Shown here piece after piece: positions 25,135 to 34,150 of a stretch of DNA of 42,059 bases (positions are counted from its first letter, which is position 1; the number at the start of each line of letters is the position of its first letter). This DNA comes from Bacillota bacterium. Lineage in GTDB: Bacteria; Bacillota; TC1. The stretch lies in NCBI GenBank assembly GCA_024635955.1, contig JAGXHX010000045.1, forward strand, positions 1 through 42,059. The letters are read 5' to 3'. Both the position numbers and the translations under genes were made by a program. Below the pieces are notes generated by a model that made no database searches, had not been told where the DNA came from, and saw only the letters and a list, made by a program, of their open reading frames with translations.

Positions 25135-25506
25135 CTAGCCTCTTCTTTCTTTAATATGTTCATAGCCTTTTTCAAATATTTGTTTTACATGATCGTCTGC
25201 TAGGGAATAGTAGACTACCTTACCTTCTTTTCTGAATTTAACTAGTCTGGCTTCTCTTAGTGCTCTAAGTTGATGTGATATTGCTGATTTTGTCATGTTT
25301 AAAAGTACTGCAAGGTCACATACGCATAGTTCTTGTTCGTCAAGGGCTCACATTAGTTTTACTCTAGTGCTGTCTCCTAGTACCTTGAAGAAATCTGCTA
25401 GCTCATAAAGTTGTTCTTCTAAGGGCATTTTTAGTCTGGCTTCTTCTACTACTTCTGCATGTATAACTTCACAATCGCAGATAATATCTTTTTTCTTATT
25501 TATCAA
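25135..25506 (-). pseudogene. ArsR/SmtB (CadC-type) metal repressor with in-frame TGA
   Basis: A 123-codon frame encodes a complete CadC-like repressor except for TGA at 25350-25348 (codon 53). Before it: CDCEVIHAEVVEEAR (N-terminal thiolate site), LADFFKVLGDSTRVKLM. After it: [13 protein letters not shown] with the alpha3 metal site, [15 protein letters not shown] recognition helix, [18 protein letters not shown] with alpha5 zinc ligands. Both metal sites are intact around the stop. The TTG at 25506 has GGAGG 8 bases upstream; the ATG at 25521 overlaps that site. Its end is 4 bases from the HMA gene, so it heads the metal-export operon. Mutation, sequencing error or recoding cannot be told apart here. 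Confidence 0.85.
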
Positions 25507-25524
25507 TTTTAAATCCTCCATTAG

Positions 25525-25575
25525 TTGAATAGGTATTCAATCATCTTACTTTATTATAGTTGAGCAGTCATTCAA
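25525..25575 (-). promoter_or_regulatory. two ArsR/SmtB-type operators upstream of the metal operon
   Basis: TTGAATA-GG-TATTCAA at 25525-25540 is a perfect 7-2-7 inverted repeat. A second, imperfect copy TTGAGCA-GT-CATTCAA lies at 25560-25575; the centres are 35 bases apart. TGAA...TTCA palindromes of this kind are the known binding sites of SmtB/CadC repressors. They lie directly before the interrupted repressor gene. Confidence 0.65.
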
Positions 25576-25697
25576 TTGTCAAGAAATAAGTAAAATTGAT
25601 ATTCTTGTTATTTTACTCCAAATTATATACCAACTATTTATTAAATATGTTATAAATTAAATATAATGGTTAATAAATAAATAAACCTTTATAAAAG

Positions 25698-25751
25698 TTT
25701 ACATGAATTTAACATAAACAAAATGTTAACAAAACATATGCTCTATATAAT
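25698..25751 (+). promoter_or_regulatory. PhoP-type box and promoter of the pst operon
   Basis: TTTACA at 25698-25703 and TTAACA at 25709-25714 are direct repeats spaced by 11 bases (the TT-A/T-ACA repeat bound by Bacillus-type PhoP). A third TTAACA is at 25726-25731. A TATAAT -10 lies at 25746-25751, with no good -35, as expected for an activator-dependent promoter. Phosphate-starvation control is inferred; no phoP/phoR is in the window. Confidence 0.65.
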
Positions 25752-25780
25752 GTAGACATAACATGAAATCGAGAGGAGAA

Positions 25781-26707
25781 ATGGAATTGAAAAAAATTAC
25801 AAAAAAGATTATAACAATCATGGCATTAACTTTAGTAACACCACTAGTCTTAACAGCATGTGGACAATCCGGACAATCTGGACAGTCACTAACAGGTGAG
25901 ATAAAAATTGATGGTTCTTCAACTGTCTTCCCAATAACTGAAGCGGTAGCAGAAGAATTTACAGCCCAAAACCCTGACATTAAAATACCAGTAGGAGTAT
26001 CTGGAACTGGCGGAGGTTTTAAAAAATTCGCAATTGGAGAAACTGATATTTCAGACGCATCTAGACCAATCAAAGATGAAGAAGCTGCAATGGCCAAAGA
26101 AAATGGAATTGACTTTACAAAATATACAGTAGCCTATGATGGAATTACTATGGTTGTAAACAAAGAAAACACTTGGGTTAAGAACTTAACAACCGAAGAG
26201 CTAAAAATGATTTGGGCACCAGATAGCAAGGTAACAACTTGGAAAGATATCAGACCAGAATGGCCAAATGATGAAATTAAATTTTATGCACCAGGTACTG
26301 ATTCAGGAACATTCGACTACTTTACAGAAGAAATAAATGGAAAAAGTGGTGCAATCAGACATGACTTTACTGGTAGCGAAGATGATAACGTCTTAGTTCA
26401 AGGTATAGCTGGAGATAAAAATGCAATTGGTTTCTTTGGATTTGCCTACTATGAAGAGAATACAAATAAACTTAATCTAGTAGCAGTAAACGATGTTAAA
26501 CCATCACTTGATACAATAAAAGATGGATCATACGCTCCATTATCAAGACCACTTTTCATCTATGTGAATAATAAATCACTAGATAAAACTGAAGTACACG
26601 CTTTCGTTAAATTCTATATAGAAAATGCAAAGGATTTAGTTAAAGAAGTTGGTTACATACCACTACCTGATAAAATGTATACAGATCAATTAAATCTGTT
26701 GAAATAA
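25781..26707 (+). CDS. pstS: phosphate-binding lipoprotein PstS
   Basis: This 308-residue protein captures phosphate outside the membrane. A basic N-terminus and a hydrophobic segment end in lipobox LTAC (Cys near residue 27). A GQS triple repeat forms the linker. Binding-site landmarks are [35 protein letters not shown] and [11 protein letters not shown], all in the order of PstS. ATG at 25781 lies only 2-4 bases from GAGAGGAG; the TTG two codons later has better spacing and may be the real start. A hairpin with UUCG loop follows the gene. Confidence 0.95.
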   Translation: MELKKITKKIITIMALTLVTPLVLTACGQSGQSGQSLTGEIKIDGSSTVFPITEAVAEEFTAQNPDIKIPVGVSGTGGGFKKFAIGETDISDASRPIKDEEAAMAKENGIDFTKYTVAYDGITMVVNKENTWVKNLTTEELKMIWAPDSKVTTWKDIRPEWPNDEIKFYAPGTDSGTFDYFTEEINGKSGAIRHDFTGSEDDNVLVQGIAGDKNAIGFFGFAYYEENTNKLNLVAVNDVKPSLDTIKDGSYAPLSRPLFIYVNNKSLDKTEVHAFVKFYIENAKDLVKEVGYIPLPDKMYTDQLNLLK

Positions 26708-26722
26708 ATTATCAAGGCAGTC

Positions 26723-26742
26723 AGGCACTTCGGTGCCTTTTT
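26723..26742 (+). terminator. UUCG hairpin attenuator between pstS and pstC
   Basis: AGGCAC and GTGCCT pair around a TTCG tetraloop, followed directly by a T run. It is a leaky terminator in the middle of the operon, so pstS should be made in excess over the membrane subunits. Confidence 0.75.
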
Positions 26743-26758
26743 GCCATTTGGAGGATTA

Positions 26759-27643
26759 ATGAAAAGAAAATTAAAAAAAAGAGAGTTTCTAATAGAGAAA
26801 TTATTAATACTATTTGCTGGTATTACTATTGTTACTACATTAGCAATAGTATTAACTCTTTTTGGTGAAACATTCCAATTTTTTAAAGAGGTGCCTATTC
26901 TCGACTTTCTAACAGGAAAAACCTGGGCACCTACATTAGTACCAAAAAGTTTTGGAGTACTTCCTCTTCTAGTTGGAACTTTAATGATTGCTGTATTTTC
27001 TAGTATAATTTCACTTCCTCTCGGACTTGGTAGTGCTATATACCTTAGTGAATATGCAAAAACAAGAACAAGAAAAATAATTAAACCAATACTAGAGCTA
27101 TTAGCCGGAATACCCTCAATAGTCTATGGTTTTTTTGCCTTGACCTTTATAACTCCTTTAATAAGACAAATACTTCCACAAACTCAAGTATTTAACGTTG
27201 CCAGTGCAAGTATTGCAGTAGGCATAATGACTCTACCAATGGTAGCTTCCTTATGTGAAGATGCTATGATGGCAGTACCAAATTCAGTAAGAAATGGTGC
27301 TTATGCGCTAGGCTCGACCAAGATGGAAGTGGCCTTAAAAATTATAATTCCTTCAACTAAATCAAGTATTGCCTCAGCCTTTGTTTTAGCCATATCTAGA
27401 GCAATAGGGGAAACGATGATTGTGGCAATAGCCGCAGGACAAAGCCCTGTTTTAACTTTCAATCCTCTTGAAAGTATTCAAACAATGACTGGTTTTATGG
27501 TAAATATGAGTTTAGGGGAAATATCACAGGGAACTTTAGAATATAAGACAGTATTTGCTGTTGGAACTATGTTGTTCTTTATGACTTTAATCATGAATCT
27601 AATAGCTAGAGGTATTTTATACCGCAATAGAGAGAGGTATTAA
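26759..27643 (+). CDS. pstC: phosphate ABC permease PstC
   Basis: This 294-residue permease has about six helices. Markers are ILDFLTGKTWAPTL, PLGLGSAIYLSEYA, LLAGIPSIVYGFFAL and the inner-membrane loop NGAYALGSTKMEVALKIIIP followed by SRAIGETMIVAIAAG, the EAA motif that contacts PstB. It forms the channel with PstA. ATG at 26759 is preceded by GGAGG; the upstream in-frame start at 26741 lies on the terminator. Confidence 0.95.
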   Translation: MKRKLKKREFLIEKLLILFAGITIVTTLAIVLTLFGETFQFFKEVPILDFLTGKTWAPTLVPKSFGVLPLLVGTLMIAVFSSIISLPLGLGSAIYLSEYAKTRTRKIIKPILELLAGIPSIVYGFFALTFITPLIRQILPQTQVFNVASASIAVGIMTLPMVASLCEDAMMAVPNSVRNGAYALGSTKMEVALKIIIPSTKSSIASAFVLAISRAIGETMIVAIAAGQSPVLTFNPLESIQTMTGFMVNMSLGEISQGTLEYKTVFAVGTMLFFMTLIMNLIARGILYRNRERY

Positions 27644-27644
27644 A

Positions 27645-28508
27645 ATGGAAAAAAAATTAATTAGAAGAAGAAGATTAAAAAACGCCTTATTCCAAGGTGC
27701 TCTTATTTCTATAATAGTCTTTTCTATTCTTATTCTCTTGCTATTGTTATATCAAGTTTTTAAAGTTGGCTTAAGTCACTTGAGTCTTTCCTTTATTACT
27801 AGTATGCCTTCTAGATTTGCTGCTAGGGCTGGTATAGCTTCAGCTTTGGCAGGAAGTATTTGGACAATATCCTTGACTATTCTTTTTGCTATTCCACTAG
27901 GTGTTGGTACAGCACTGTATCTTGAAGAATATGCAAATAAAAAATCATGGTTTACAAAAATTCTTGAAATTAATATAGCAAATTTAGCAGGTGTACCTGC
28001 AATAGTTTATGGTATGTTAGGTTTGGCTGTTTTTGTGAGATTTTTAAATTTCCAAAGAAGTATTTTATCAGGTGCTCTTACCCTGGCATTATTAATACTA
28101 CCTGTAATCATTGTAGCCTCTCAGGAAGCTTTAAAAAGCGTTCCTAGCACTTTAAAAGAAGGATCCTATGCATTGGGTGTAAGTAAGTGGCAAACAATCA
28201 CAGGGGTTGTTTTACCTTATTCATTACCTGGTATATTAACTGGTTCAATTCTTGCTGTTTCAAGAGCAATGGGTGAGGCTGCGCCTCTAATAATGATTGG
28301 TGCTGCCGGTTATATTGGCTTTATGCCAAAAAGTCCTCTTGATTCATTTACAGTACTGCCAATACAGATATTCAATTGGACCTCTCGTCCTCAGGCTGAG
28401 TTTCAAGATATAGCGGCTACTGGAATAATTGTGCTTTTAGTTCTTCTACTTACAATGAATGCTATTGCGATTGTATTAAGAAATAAATACCAAAACAGAA
28501 TGGATTAG
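27645..28508 (+). CDS. pstA: phosphate ABC permease PstA
   Basis: This 287-residue permease starts one base after the pstC stop. It has about six helices, [36 protein letters not shown] and the EAA loop [19 protein letters not shown] with [15 protein letters not shown]. It pairs with PstC. Confidence 0.95.
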   Translation: MEKKLIRRRRLKNALFQGALISIIVFSILILLLLLYQVFKVGLSHLSLSFITSMPSRFAARAGIASALAGSIWTISLTILFAIPLGVGTALYLEEYANKKSWFTKILEINIANLAGVPAIVYGMLGLAVFVRFLNFQRSILSGALTLALLILPVIIVASQEALKSVPSTLKEGSYALGVSKWQTITGVVLPYSLPGILTGSILAVSRAMGEAAPLIMIGAAGYIGFMPKSPLDSFTVLPIQIFNWTSRPQAEFQDIAATGIIVLLVLLLTMNAIAIVLRNKYQNRMD

Positions 28509-28519
28509 GTGAGATTAAA

Positions 28520-29269
28520 ATGAAAATTATTTGCAATAATATTAACTTCTATTATGGAAGTAATCATGCATTAACAGACTTGAATTTAAATATTGAAGAA
28601 AATAAAATAACTGCTTTAATAGGCCCTTCTGGTTGTGGTAAATCAACATTTATCAGAACACTAAACAGAATGTATGAGCATATACCTAAAACTAAAATAA
28701 CAGGTGAAATTTTTCTTGATGGTGAAAATATTTTAACAGACTCCTACGATTTAGCTGAACTACGAAAAAAAGTAGGTTTAGTTTTTCAAAAACCAAACCC
28801 TTTTCCTAAAAGTATTTATGAGAATGTTATTTATGGTCCTAAAAAGCATGGTCTTAAAAACAAGGATGCTCTTGATACTTTAGTTGAGAAATCCTTGAGA
28901 AAGGCTGCTTTATGGAGCGAGGTAAAGGATAAATTAAACAAGTCAGCCCTAGAACTCTCAGGAGGTCAACAACAACGCTTATGCATTGCTAGGTGTTTGG
29001 CTGTTGAGCCTGAGGTGCTTCTAATGGATGAGCCTACTTCTGCTCTTGATCCTCAAGGTACTCTCAAAATAGAGGAGTTATTTCACACTCTAAAAGAATA
29101 CTATAGTATAGTTGTCGTTACTCACTCTATGCAACAAGCTGCCAGGGTAAGTGACCAAACTGCTTTCTTCCTTAATGGTGAAATAATAGAGACTGGTACT
29201 ACGGATGATATCTTTACCAATCCTAAAGATCAAAGAACTAATGATTATATAACTGGTAGGTTTAGTTAA
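28520..29269 (+). CDS. pstB: phosphate ABC ATPase PstB
   Basis: This 249-residue ATPase has Walker [18 protein letters not shown], the PstB-specific [17 protein letters not shown] segment, signature [16 protein letters not shown] and Walker [14 protein letters not shown]-loop VTHSMQQA. It closes the operon. No phoU follows, although it often does; the 117 bases after the gene hold no clear terminator or ORF. Confidence 0.96.
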   Translation: MKIICNNINFYYGSNHALTDLNLNIEENKITALIGPSGCGKSTFIRTLNRMYEHIPKTKITGEIFLDGENILTDSYDLAELRKKVGLVFQKPNPFPKSIYENVIYGPKKHGLKNKDALDTLVEKSLRKAALWSEVKDKLNKSALELSGGQQQRLCIARCLAVEPEVLLMDEPTSALDPQGTLKIEELFHTLKEYYSIVVVTHSMQQAARVSDQTAFFLNGEIIETGTTDDIFTNPKDQRTNDYITGRFS

Positions 29270-29386
29270 ATAAGTTAATTAAGAAACAAAAAAACGACCA
29301 ATTGTAGTGTTTTATTTATTTATACTTTACCTATATCTAATATATGAATAAAGCTTATTCACAAATTTATCAAATGGCAGTTTTTC

Positions 29387-30907
29387 TTATTTATTCGCCC
29401 GTGTTCTTTTTCCCAACATATTTATAACCATTATTTTTTCTTCTTGATTCATGCCTAAATTCCATATGAGAAAAACATACACTATAGTAATTAAAACAAC
29501 TTTTATCAAAAAAATAAATACTGTCAACGAATAAATTTGGTTAATAAAGAATGTGAAAATAATAGTTCCAACTATTGGAATCCATAATTTTGCTGTTGTT
29601 AGTTTCATAAATTCAACCATATTCAAATGTAAAACCCTATGAAAATATATTGTGTTGAAAAAAATATAACCCACTGTATATGCAAATGCTGTACCTATTG
29701 CAGCACCGATAATACCAATAACTTTGACTAATAATATTGTTATCACAATGTTTAATAATGAAATTATTAATGAAACTATAGACTTAATTTTATGTTTATT
29801 CTTTGCCCACATAATATATAAGCCAGCATCATATAATGCTGCTATCATTGATGGTATGATAACAAGTAATGCAATTTTATATGCTACACTAAATCCATCT
29901 CCAACCCAAAAATAAATAAAACTTTTACCTAGAAAAATGAATCCTATCACTGGCAAAGCTATAATAATTAATTTGATTCTTCCTATTTTTATAACGCTTT
30001 TCGTCAGTTCCTCGTCAGTTGCATTATTAGTTACTTGGTTTACAATACTAGGCATAATAACATCAGAAACTATAAGTGAGAACGAAAAAAACAAAGTTGA
30101 AATCTGAGTTCCTATAGAATAAATAGCTATTGCAGAACTGGATAAAAATATTCCAATTATAAAGTTATCTGCATTCCAAAACATATGAAATGCTATTGCA
30201 TCAATAAATACTATCATAGAATATGATAGTATTTTTTTAGCATATTTTTTGGTTATTAATTTAAACGATATCCCAATTTTCAAATATAACAAACAATAAC
30301 TACTAGTTACTATTAGTATAATAAAACTTAATATTGTATCTAGTAGAATAATCGAAAATGCCTTGTAACCCATAAATATCAAAATTAATGCTACGCTAAA
30401 TCTTATTACCGTTCTTAATATGTTGATTACTTTTAATAGTGCAAAATTCTCATAAGACTTAATAATTCCTGTAGATAAATTTGTAAATAAATTGAAAATA
30501 CCATTTATCAATGTCAAAAAGAATAAACTTTTCAACAATTCTAATTCATTAGGAAGTAAAGAAAAACCAAAAATTAAAGGTAATTTAGAATATATTAGAA
30601 TACCTATTAGTAAAAGAATAGATACTACTAATATGTCTATCAGCACAATTAAAGAAACAAACTTACTCTCGGATATTTTATCTTTTTTAGCCTTATATTC
30701 TGATATATATCTAACTATAGCATTACTTAATCCAAGATCAGCTAAAGCAAAATATGAAGAAATAGATAAAACTAGTTTATATATTCCAAAATCGCCGTTA
30801 CCAAAGGCAGTAATTAGCAATGGTGTTAATAGAAATGATGCTATATTTTGAACAAACATTGCAATATAGCCGATTAGTACACCAATTTTTTTACCTCTCA
30901 TAGTCAA
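29387..30907 (-). CDS. polysaccharide flippase Wzx-like (MOP superfamily)
   Basis: This 506-residue membrane protein has about 12-14 helices and the N-terminal pattern NIASFLLTPLLITAFGNGDFGIYKLV of Wzx/RfbX flippases. It should move lipid-linked repeat units across the membrane for polymerisation by the EpsG-like protein. It overlaps the glycosyltransferase gene by 4 bases and is the last gene of the cluster. The second ATG at 30901 could also be the start. Confidence 0.9.
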   Translation of the reverse strand: MTMRGKKIGVLIGYIAMFVQNIASFLLTPLLITAFGNGDFGIYKLVLSISSYFALADLGLSNAIVRYISEYKAKKDKISESKFVSLIVLIDILVVSILLLIGILIYSKLPLIFGFSLLPNELELLKSLFFLTLINGIFNLFTNLSTGIIKSYENFALLKVINILRTVIRFSVALILIFMGYKAFSIILLDTILSFIILIVTSSYCLLYLKIGISFKLITKKYAKKILSYSMIVFIDAIAFHMFWNADNFIIGIFLSSSAIAIYSIGTQISTLFFSFSLIVSDVIMPSIVNQVTNNATDEELTKSVIKIGRIKLIIIALPVIGFIFLGKSFIYFWVGDGFSVAYKIALLVIIPSMIAALYDAGLYIMWAKNKHKIKSIVSLIISLLNIVITILLVKVIGIIGAAIGTAFAYTVGYIFFNTIYFHRVLHLNMVEFMKLTTAKLWIPIVGTIIFTFFINQIYSLTVFIFLIKVVLITIVYVFLIWNLGMNQEEKIMVINMLGKRTRANK

Positions 30908-32136
30908 TCTACCTCGTTATTTATTCTAAACTCAATATTTTTAATAACATTTTCTATTGATAAATCATTCTTTTTTAAGTATTTCAATAATTCTTCGTGA
31001 GAATGAATAATATCATTGATACCATAAAGTTTAATAAAATCACCTTTCTCTCTTGTGATTTTATATATTACTCTTTTTATTAAATCTAAATAAGGGCCAA
31101 GCATAAAACTTTTATACAAATTAATCCTAGCTATGTATTTTGGCATTTTTAATTCTTTCATTCGATTAAAATAATGATTTTTTACTAATTTGGAAAACTT
31201 AGGATGTCTATAAATGCAATATGCAATTAACGATTCCTCTCTATACTTCCTAATCATATTTTGATACCCCATTTCTTTTATTGCAGCTAAAGAAGAGTCA
31301 GCCCATATAGTTTCTACACTATAAAACTTAGGTACCTCTGGTGACCATTCATAATTTTCGTGTCCTCTCAAGTGAGGAGCATCTTCATACTTTCCCGTAT
31401 GCTTACCGGTAGCAGAATCTGCAGAACCACTTTTATTGCAAATCCCTGAAATAGTTAATGGATAATCTATACATAAAACTTTCGGTATTGCAATTGATAG
31501 TGATACTGCACCATATATATCTGGTGATAAACCTCCAAAAAACCTGCCTGTTTTTTTTTTAATTATTTCAATTTTTTTTCTTCTAACAATTCCATGATAT
31601 AGTTTTACCAAATCTAGATTTAAATATTTTTGGCAACCATTACGTAATAGTTTAGTCAATTCAGTTTTGGTTTCAACAAACTTAATATCAGATGATACTT
31701 TACTTAATGTCATATAACCAGAATTATCATTTGAATTTATTCCTGAGTTAGGCCAGAAGTAAACACTATTTATAGTAGGTTTGATAGCATCAATATTATT
31801 CTCTTTTGCCCATCTTGAAATCTCTACTATTTCATGATTAATTCCATCATCATCGCCTATCATACAAATATATTCACCATTACTATGGGAAACTGCAATC
31901 CCAAAATTGTCTACGAAAGATAATACATCTGAAGAATAGTTATACTTTAATCTTTTGTCGTGCTTGTATGGCTCGAGCAATTTCTCCAGATCATTATCTT
32001 CACTATTATCTTGAATTACAACTTGAATATCTGGTTCAGGACTAAGTAAAATTTGTTTTATTGTTTTGATTGCATATTCTTTTCTATTTTTTGTAGGAAT
32101 TACAATAGAGATAATATATTCACAAGTTTTATTCAT
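30904..32136 (-). CDS. family 2 glycosyltransferase
   Basis: This 410-residue GT-A enzyme opens with ISIVIPTKNRKEYAIKTI and has VVIQDNSEDNDLEKLL and the metal-binding MIGDDDGINHE (near residue 92). The C-terminal half is specific and gives no sugar clue. It adds one sugar to the capsule repeat unit in the cytoplasm. It starts one base after the 2-epimerase stop. Confidence 0.88.
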   Translation of the reverse strand: MNKTCEYIISIVIPTKNRKEYAIKTIKQILLSPEPDIQVVIQDNSEDNDLEKLLEPYKHDKRLKYNYSSDVLSFVDNFGIAVSHSNGEYICMIGDDDGINHEIVEISRWAKENNIDAIKPTINSVYFWPNSGINSNDNSGYMTLSKVSSDIKFVETKTELTKLLRNGCQKYLNLDLVKLYHGIVRRKKIEIIKKKTGRFFGGLSPDIYGAVSLSIAIPKVLCIDYPLTISGICNKSGSADSATGKHTGKYEDAPHLRGHENYEWSPEVPKFYSVETIWADSSLAAIKEMGYQNMIRKYREESLIAYCIYRHPKFSKLVKNHYFNRMKELKMPKYIARINLYKSFMLGPYLDLIKRVIYKITREKGDFIKLYGINDIIHSHEELLKYLKKNDLSIENVIKNIEFRINNEVD

Positions 32137-32137
32137 A

Positions 32138-33262
32138 CTATTTCCTCCAAACTATTTTATTTATAATCCCTGTATAACTTTGTATCAATTTAACCACCTT
32201 CATACTGACATTCTGGCTTTTGTATGCAGGAATATCTTCACCTAGATCTCCCTGAGCATTCATCTCAACGGCCATCTTTACCGCTTGAAGAACTTGTTCA
32301 GTTGTTATACTGCCAATTACAATATTACCTTTATCAAGTGCTTCTGGTCTCTCTGTGCTAGTTCTTACTGAAACAGCTGGAAATTTGAAGTAAGAAGCCT
32401 CTTCTGCAATTGTTCCACTATCAGATACTACACAGAATGAATTCAGTTGAAGACGAATATAATCGGCAAAACCAAAAGGCTGTAAACATCTTACATTTTT
32501 ATGAAATTCAAATCCTCGTTGTTCTATAATGCTCTTGCTTCTCGGATGAGTGCTGTATATAACTGGAAGTTCATAATTTTCAGCCATGGCATTCACAGCA
32601 TTCATCAATGCCAAGAAATTATCTTCATTATCTATGTTTTCTTCACGATGAGCTGACAATATAATATATTTCCCTTTTTTTAAATTTAAAGTTTCAAGGA
32701 TTTTACTGTTGTTGATTTTTTCTTCATTTATTCTCAAAACTTCAGCCATTGGTGACCCAACCACATAAGTTCTTTCTTTAGGAACACCTTCCCAATTTAA
32801 ATAGTTTCTAGCATGCTCTGTATAACAAAGATTCACATCACTAATATGATCTATTATTCTTCTGTTTATCTCTTCTGGTAAGTTTTCGTCAAAGCATCTG
32901 TTACCTGCTTCCATGTGAAAAATTGGAATCTTTAGTCTCTTAGCCGAAATAACACTAAGACAAGAATTAGTATCCCCTAAAACAATTACTGCGTCAGGTT
33001 CTTCTATCACCATTAAATCATAGGACTTTGCAAGAATATTTCCCAAAGTATGACCTAAATTATCACCTACAACATTTAGATAAAAGTCAGGTTCTCTAAT
33101 ACCTAAATCCTCAAAAAACACTTGATTCAACTCATAGTCATAATTCTGACCTGTATGAACTAAAATATGTTCAAAATATTTGTCGCTTTTTCTTATTACT
33201 TCGGATAGTTTTATGAGTTCAGGTCTAGTCCCAACGATTGTCATCAATTTTAATTTCTTCAT
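32138..33262 (-). CDS. non-hydrolysing UDP-HexNAc 2-epimerase (WecB/FnlC/CapG family)
   Basis: This 374-residue enzyme has IVGTRPELIKLSEVI, HTGQNYDYELNQVFF, VIVLGDTNS, HMEAGNRCFDENLPEEINR, SAHREENIDNE, VVSDSGTIAEEA and RTSTERPEA, the full WecB-type signature. The family either makes UDP-ManNAc or epimerises C2 of 6-deoxy-L-HexNAc nucleotides (FnlC, CapG). Adjacent CapE-like and RmlD-like genes favour the second role, by inference. Confidence 0.9.
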   Translation of the reverse strand: MKKLKLMTIVGTRPELIKLSEVIRKSDKYFEHILVHTGQNYDYELNQVFFEDLGIREPDFYLNVVGDNLGHTLGNILAKSYDLMVIEEPDAVIVLGDTNSCLSVISAKRLKIPIFHMEAGNRCFDENLPEEINRRIIDHISDVNLCYTEHARNYLNWEGVPKERTYVVGSPMAEVLRINEEKINNSKILETLNLKKGKYIILSAHREENIDNEDNFLALMNAVNAMAENYELPVIYSTHPRSKSIIEQRGFEFHKNVRCLQPFGFADYIRLQLNSFCVVSDSGTIAEEASYFKFPAVSVRTSTERPEALDKGNIVIGSITTEQVLQAVKMAVEMNAQGDLGEDIPAYKSQNVSMKVVKLIQSYTGIINKIVWRK

Positions 33263-33273
33263 TTCACTTCCCC

Positions 33274-34128
33274 CTATTTAAAATAATGTGAATAGAGATT
33301 TTTATGATTATCAATCCACTCTTTCATCTCTTTTACCATGGTTTCATAACTAGGTAAATTAAAAGAAAAATCTTTTCTGTTATTAATTAAAGCCTTATTT
33401 TGTGAAAGCTTATCATTTAGTAAAATTTCAAGTTTGTTATCTTTCATATATTTATTAAACAACTTGAGTAGTTCATATTTACTAATAGTTTTATTATTCA
33501 CAAGATTATAAATCCCTGTTAAGTTTTCTCTAATTGCTTGCTCCATTGCTTTAGCAAGCATAAGTGTAGTAACACCAGTCCAAATAGCTTTAGTAAAGCC
33601 ATTAATTTGCCCTTCTTGCTTCATAAACCAATTAAATAATCCTATCCCATTCTCATTTAAATCAGGACCAATGATTGAATTTCTAAAAGTTAAATCCTTG
33701 TCATTCTCTAATTCGCCTAGAGCTTTAGATCTATCATAAAAGGTTTCTCCATCTCTGAATGATATCTCTGAGTAGCCACCAGTCTTTCCGGAAAAAACAC
33801 AGTCTGTGCTCATATGAATAATTTTAGTCTTCATATTCTGTGTCGTATCACTTAAAAAGTGAGGTAAGTAACTATTCAGTAATACAGCTTTAGACTTGTT
33901 ATCTTCTGCGTCCTGATTTAATATTCCAATTGCATTTATAATTGCGTCATATTGACCTTCATTGATAATCTTCTTTAAACTCTCGAAATCCGTGATGTCC
34001 CCATTTATGTTCTTGCAATAATCTACTTTGCTTCTACTAAAAGCAGTTACATCATGGCCAGCTTCCTTAAAATATATTGAAATTGTATGTCCTGCCATTC
34101 CTGTTCCGCCTAGGACTAAGACCTTCAT
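33274..34128 (-). CDS. RmlD-like SDR sugar-nucleotide reductase
   Basis: This 284-residue short-chain dehydrogenase has VLVLGGTGMAGHTISIYF (GxxGxxG), DAIINAIGILNQ, HMSTDCVFSGKTGGYSE and YDRSKALGE, the catalytic YxxxK. The organisation is that of dTDP-4-dehydrorhamnose reductase, without the cupin tail of CapF/FnlB. By context it should reduce the 4-keto group of the CapE product, as QnlB/WbvR does. ATG at 34128 has GGGAGGG upstream; the longer frame starts inside that region. Confidence 0.85.
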   Translation of the reverse strand: MKVLVLGGTGMAGHTISIYFKEAGHDVTAFSRSKVDYCKNINGDITDFESLKKIINEGQYDAIINAIGILNQDAEDNKSKAVLLNSYLPHFLSDTTQNMKTKIIHMSTDCVFSGKTGGYSEISFRDGETFYDRSKALGELENDKDLTFRNSIIGPDLNENGIGLFNWFMKQEGQINGFTKAIWTGVTTLMLAKAMEQAIRENLTGIYNLVNNKTISKYELLKLFNKYMKDNKLEILLNDKLSQNKALINNRKDFSFNLPSYETMVKEMKEWIDNHKNLYSHYFK

Positions 34129-34150
34129 TATCTTCCCTCCCATTATTAAT

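Noticed and set aside
25298-25350. Selenocysteine reading of the TGA in arsR
   Set aside because: The only hairpin I see after the TGA is a 4-bp CTTG/CAAG stem with a 5-base loop, too weak and wrongly placed for a bacterial SECIS, and CadC-type proteins are not known selenoproteins. Left as an open point in the finding, not called.
25867-25893. Short tandem GGACAATC repeats as a CRISPR or minisatellite
   Set aside because: Three 9-base units in frame encode the GQS linker of the PstS lipoprotein; too short and coding.
25726-26097. 123-residue ORF on the minus strand opposite pstS
   Set aside because: It is antisense to a clear PstS in full agreement with its family, has a skewed composition from the GQS repeat and no ribosome site.
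29270-29386. phoU or a small gene after pstB
   Set aside because: Only 117 AT-rich bases with no ORF or clear hairpin.
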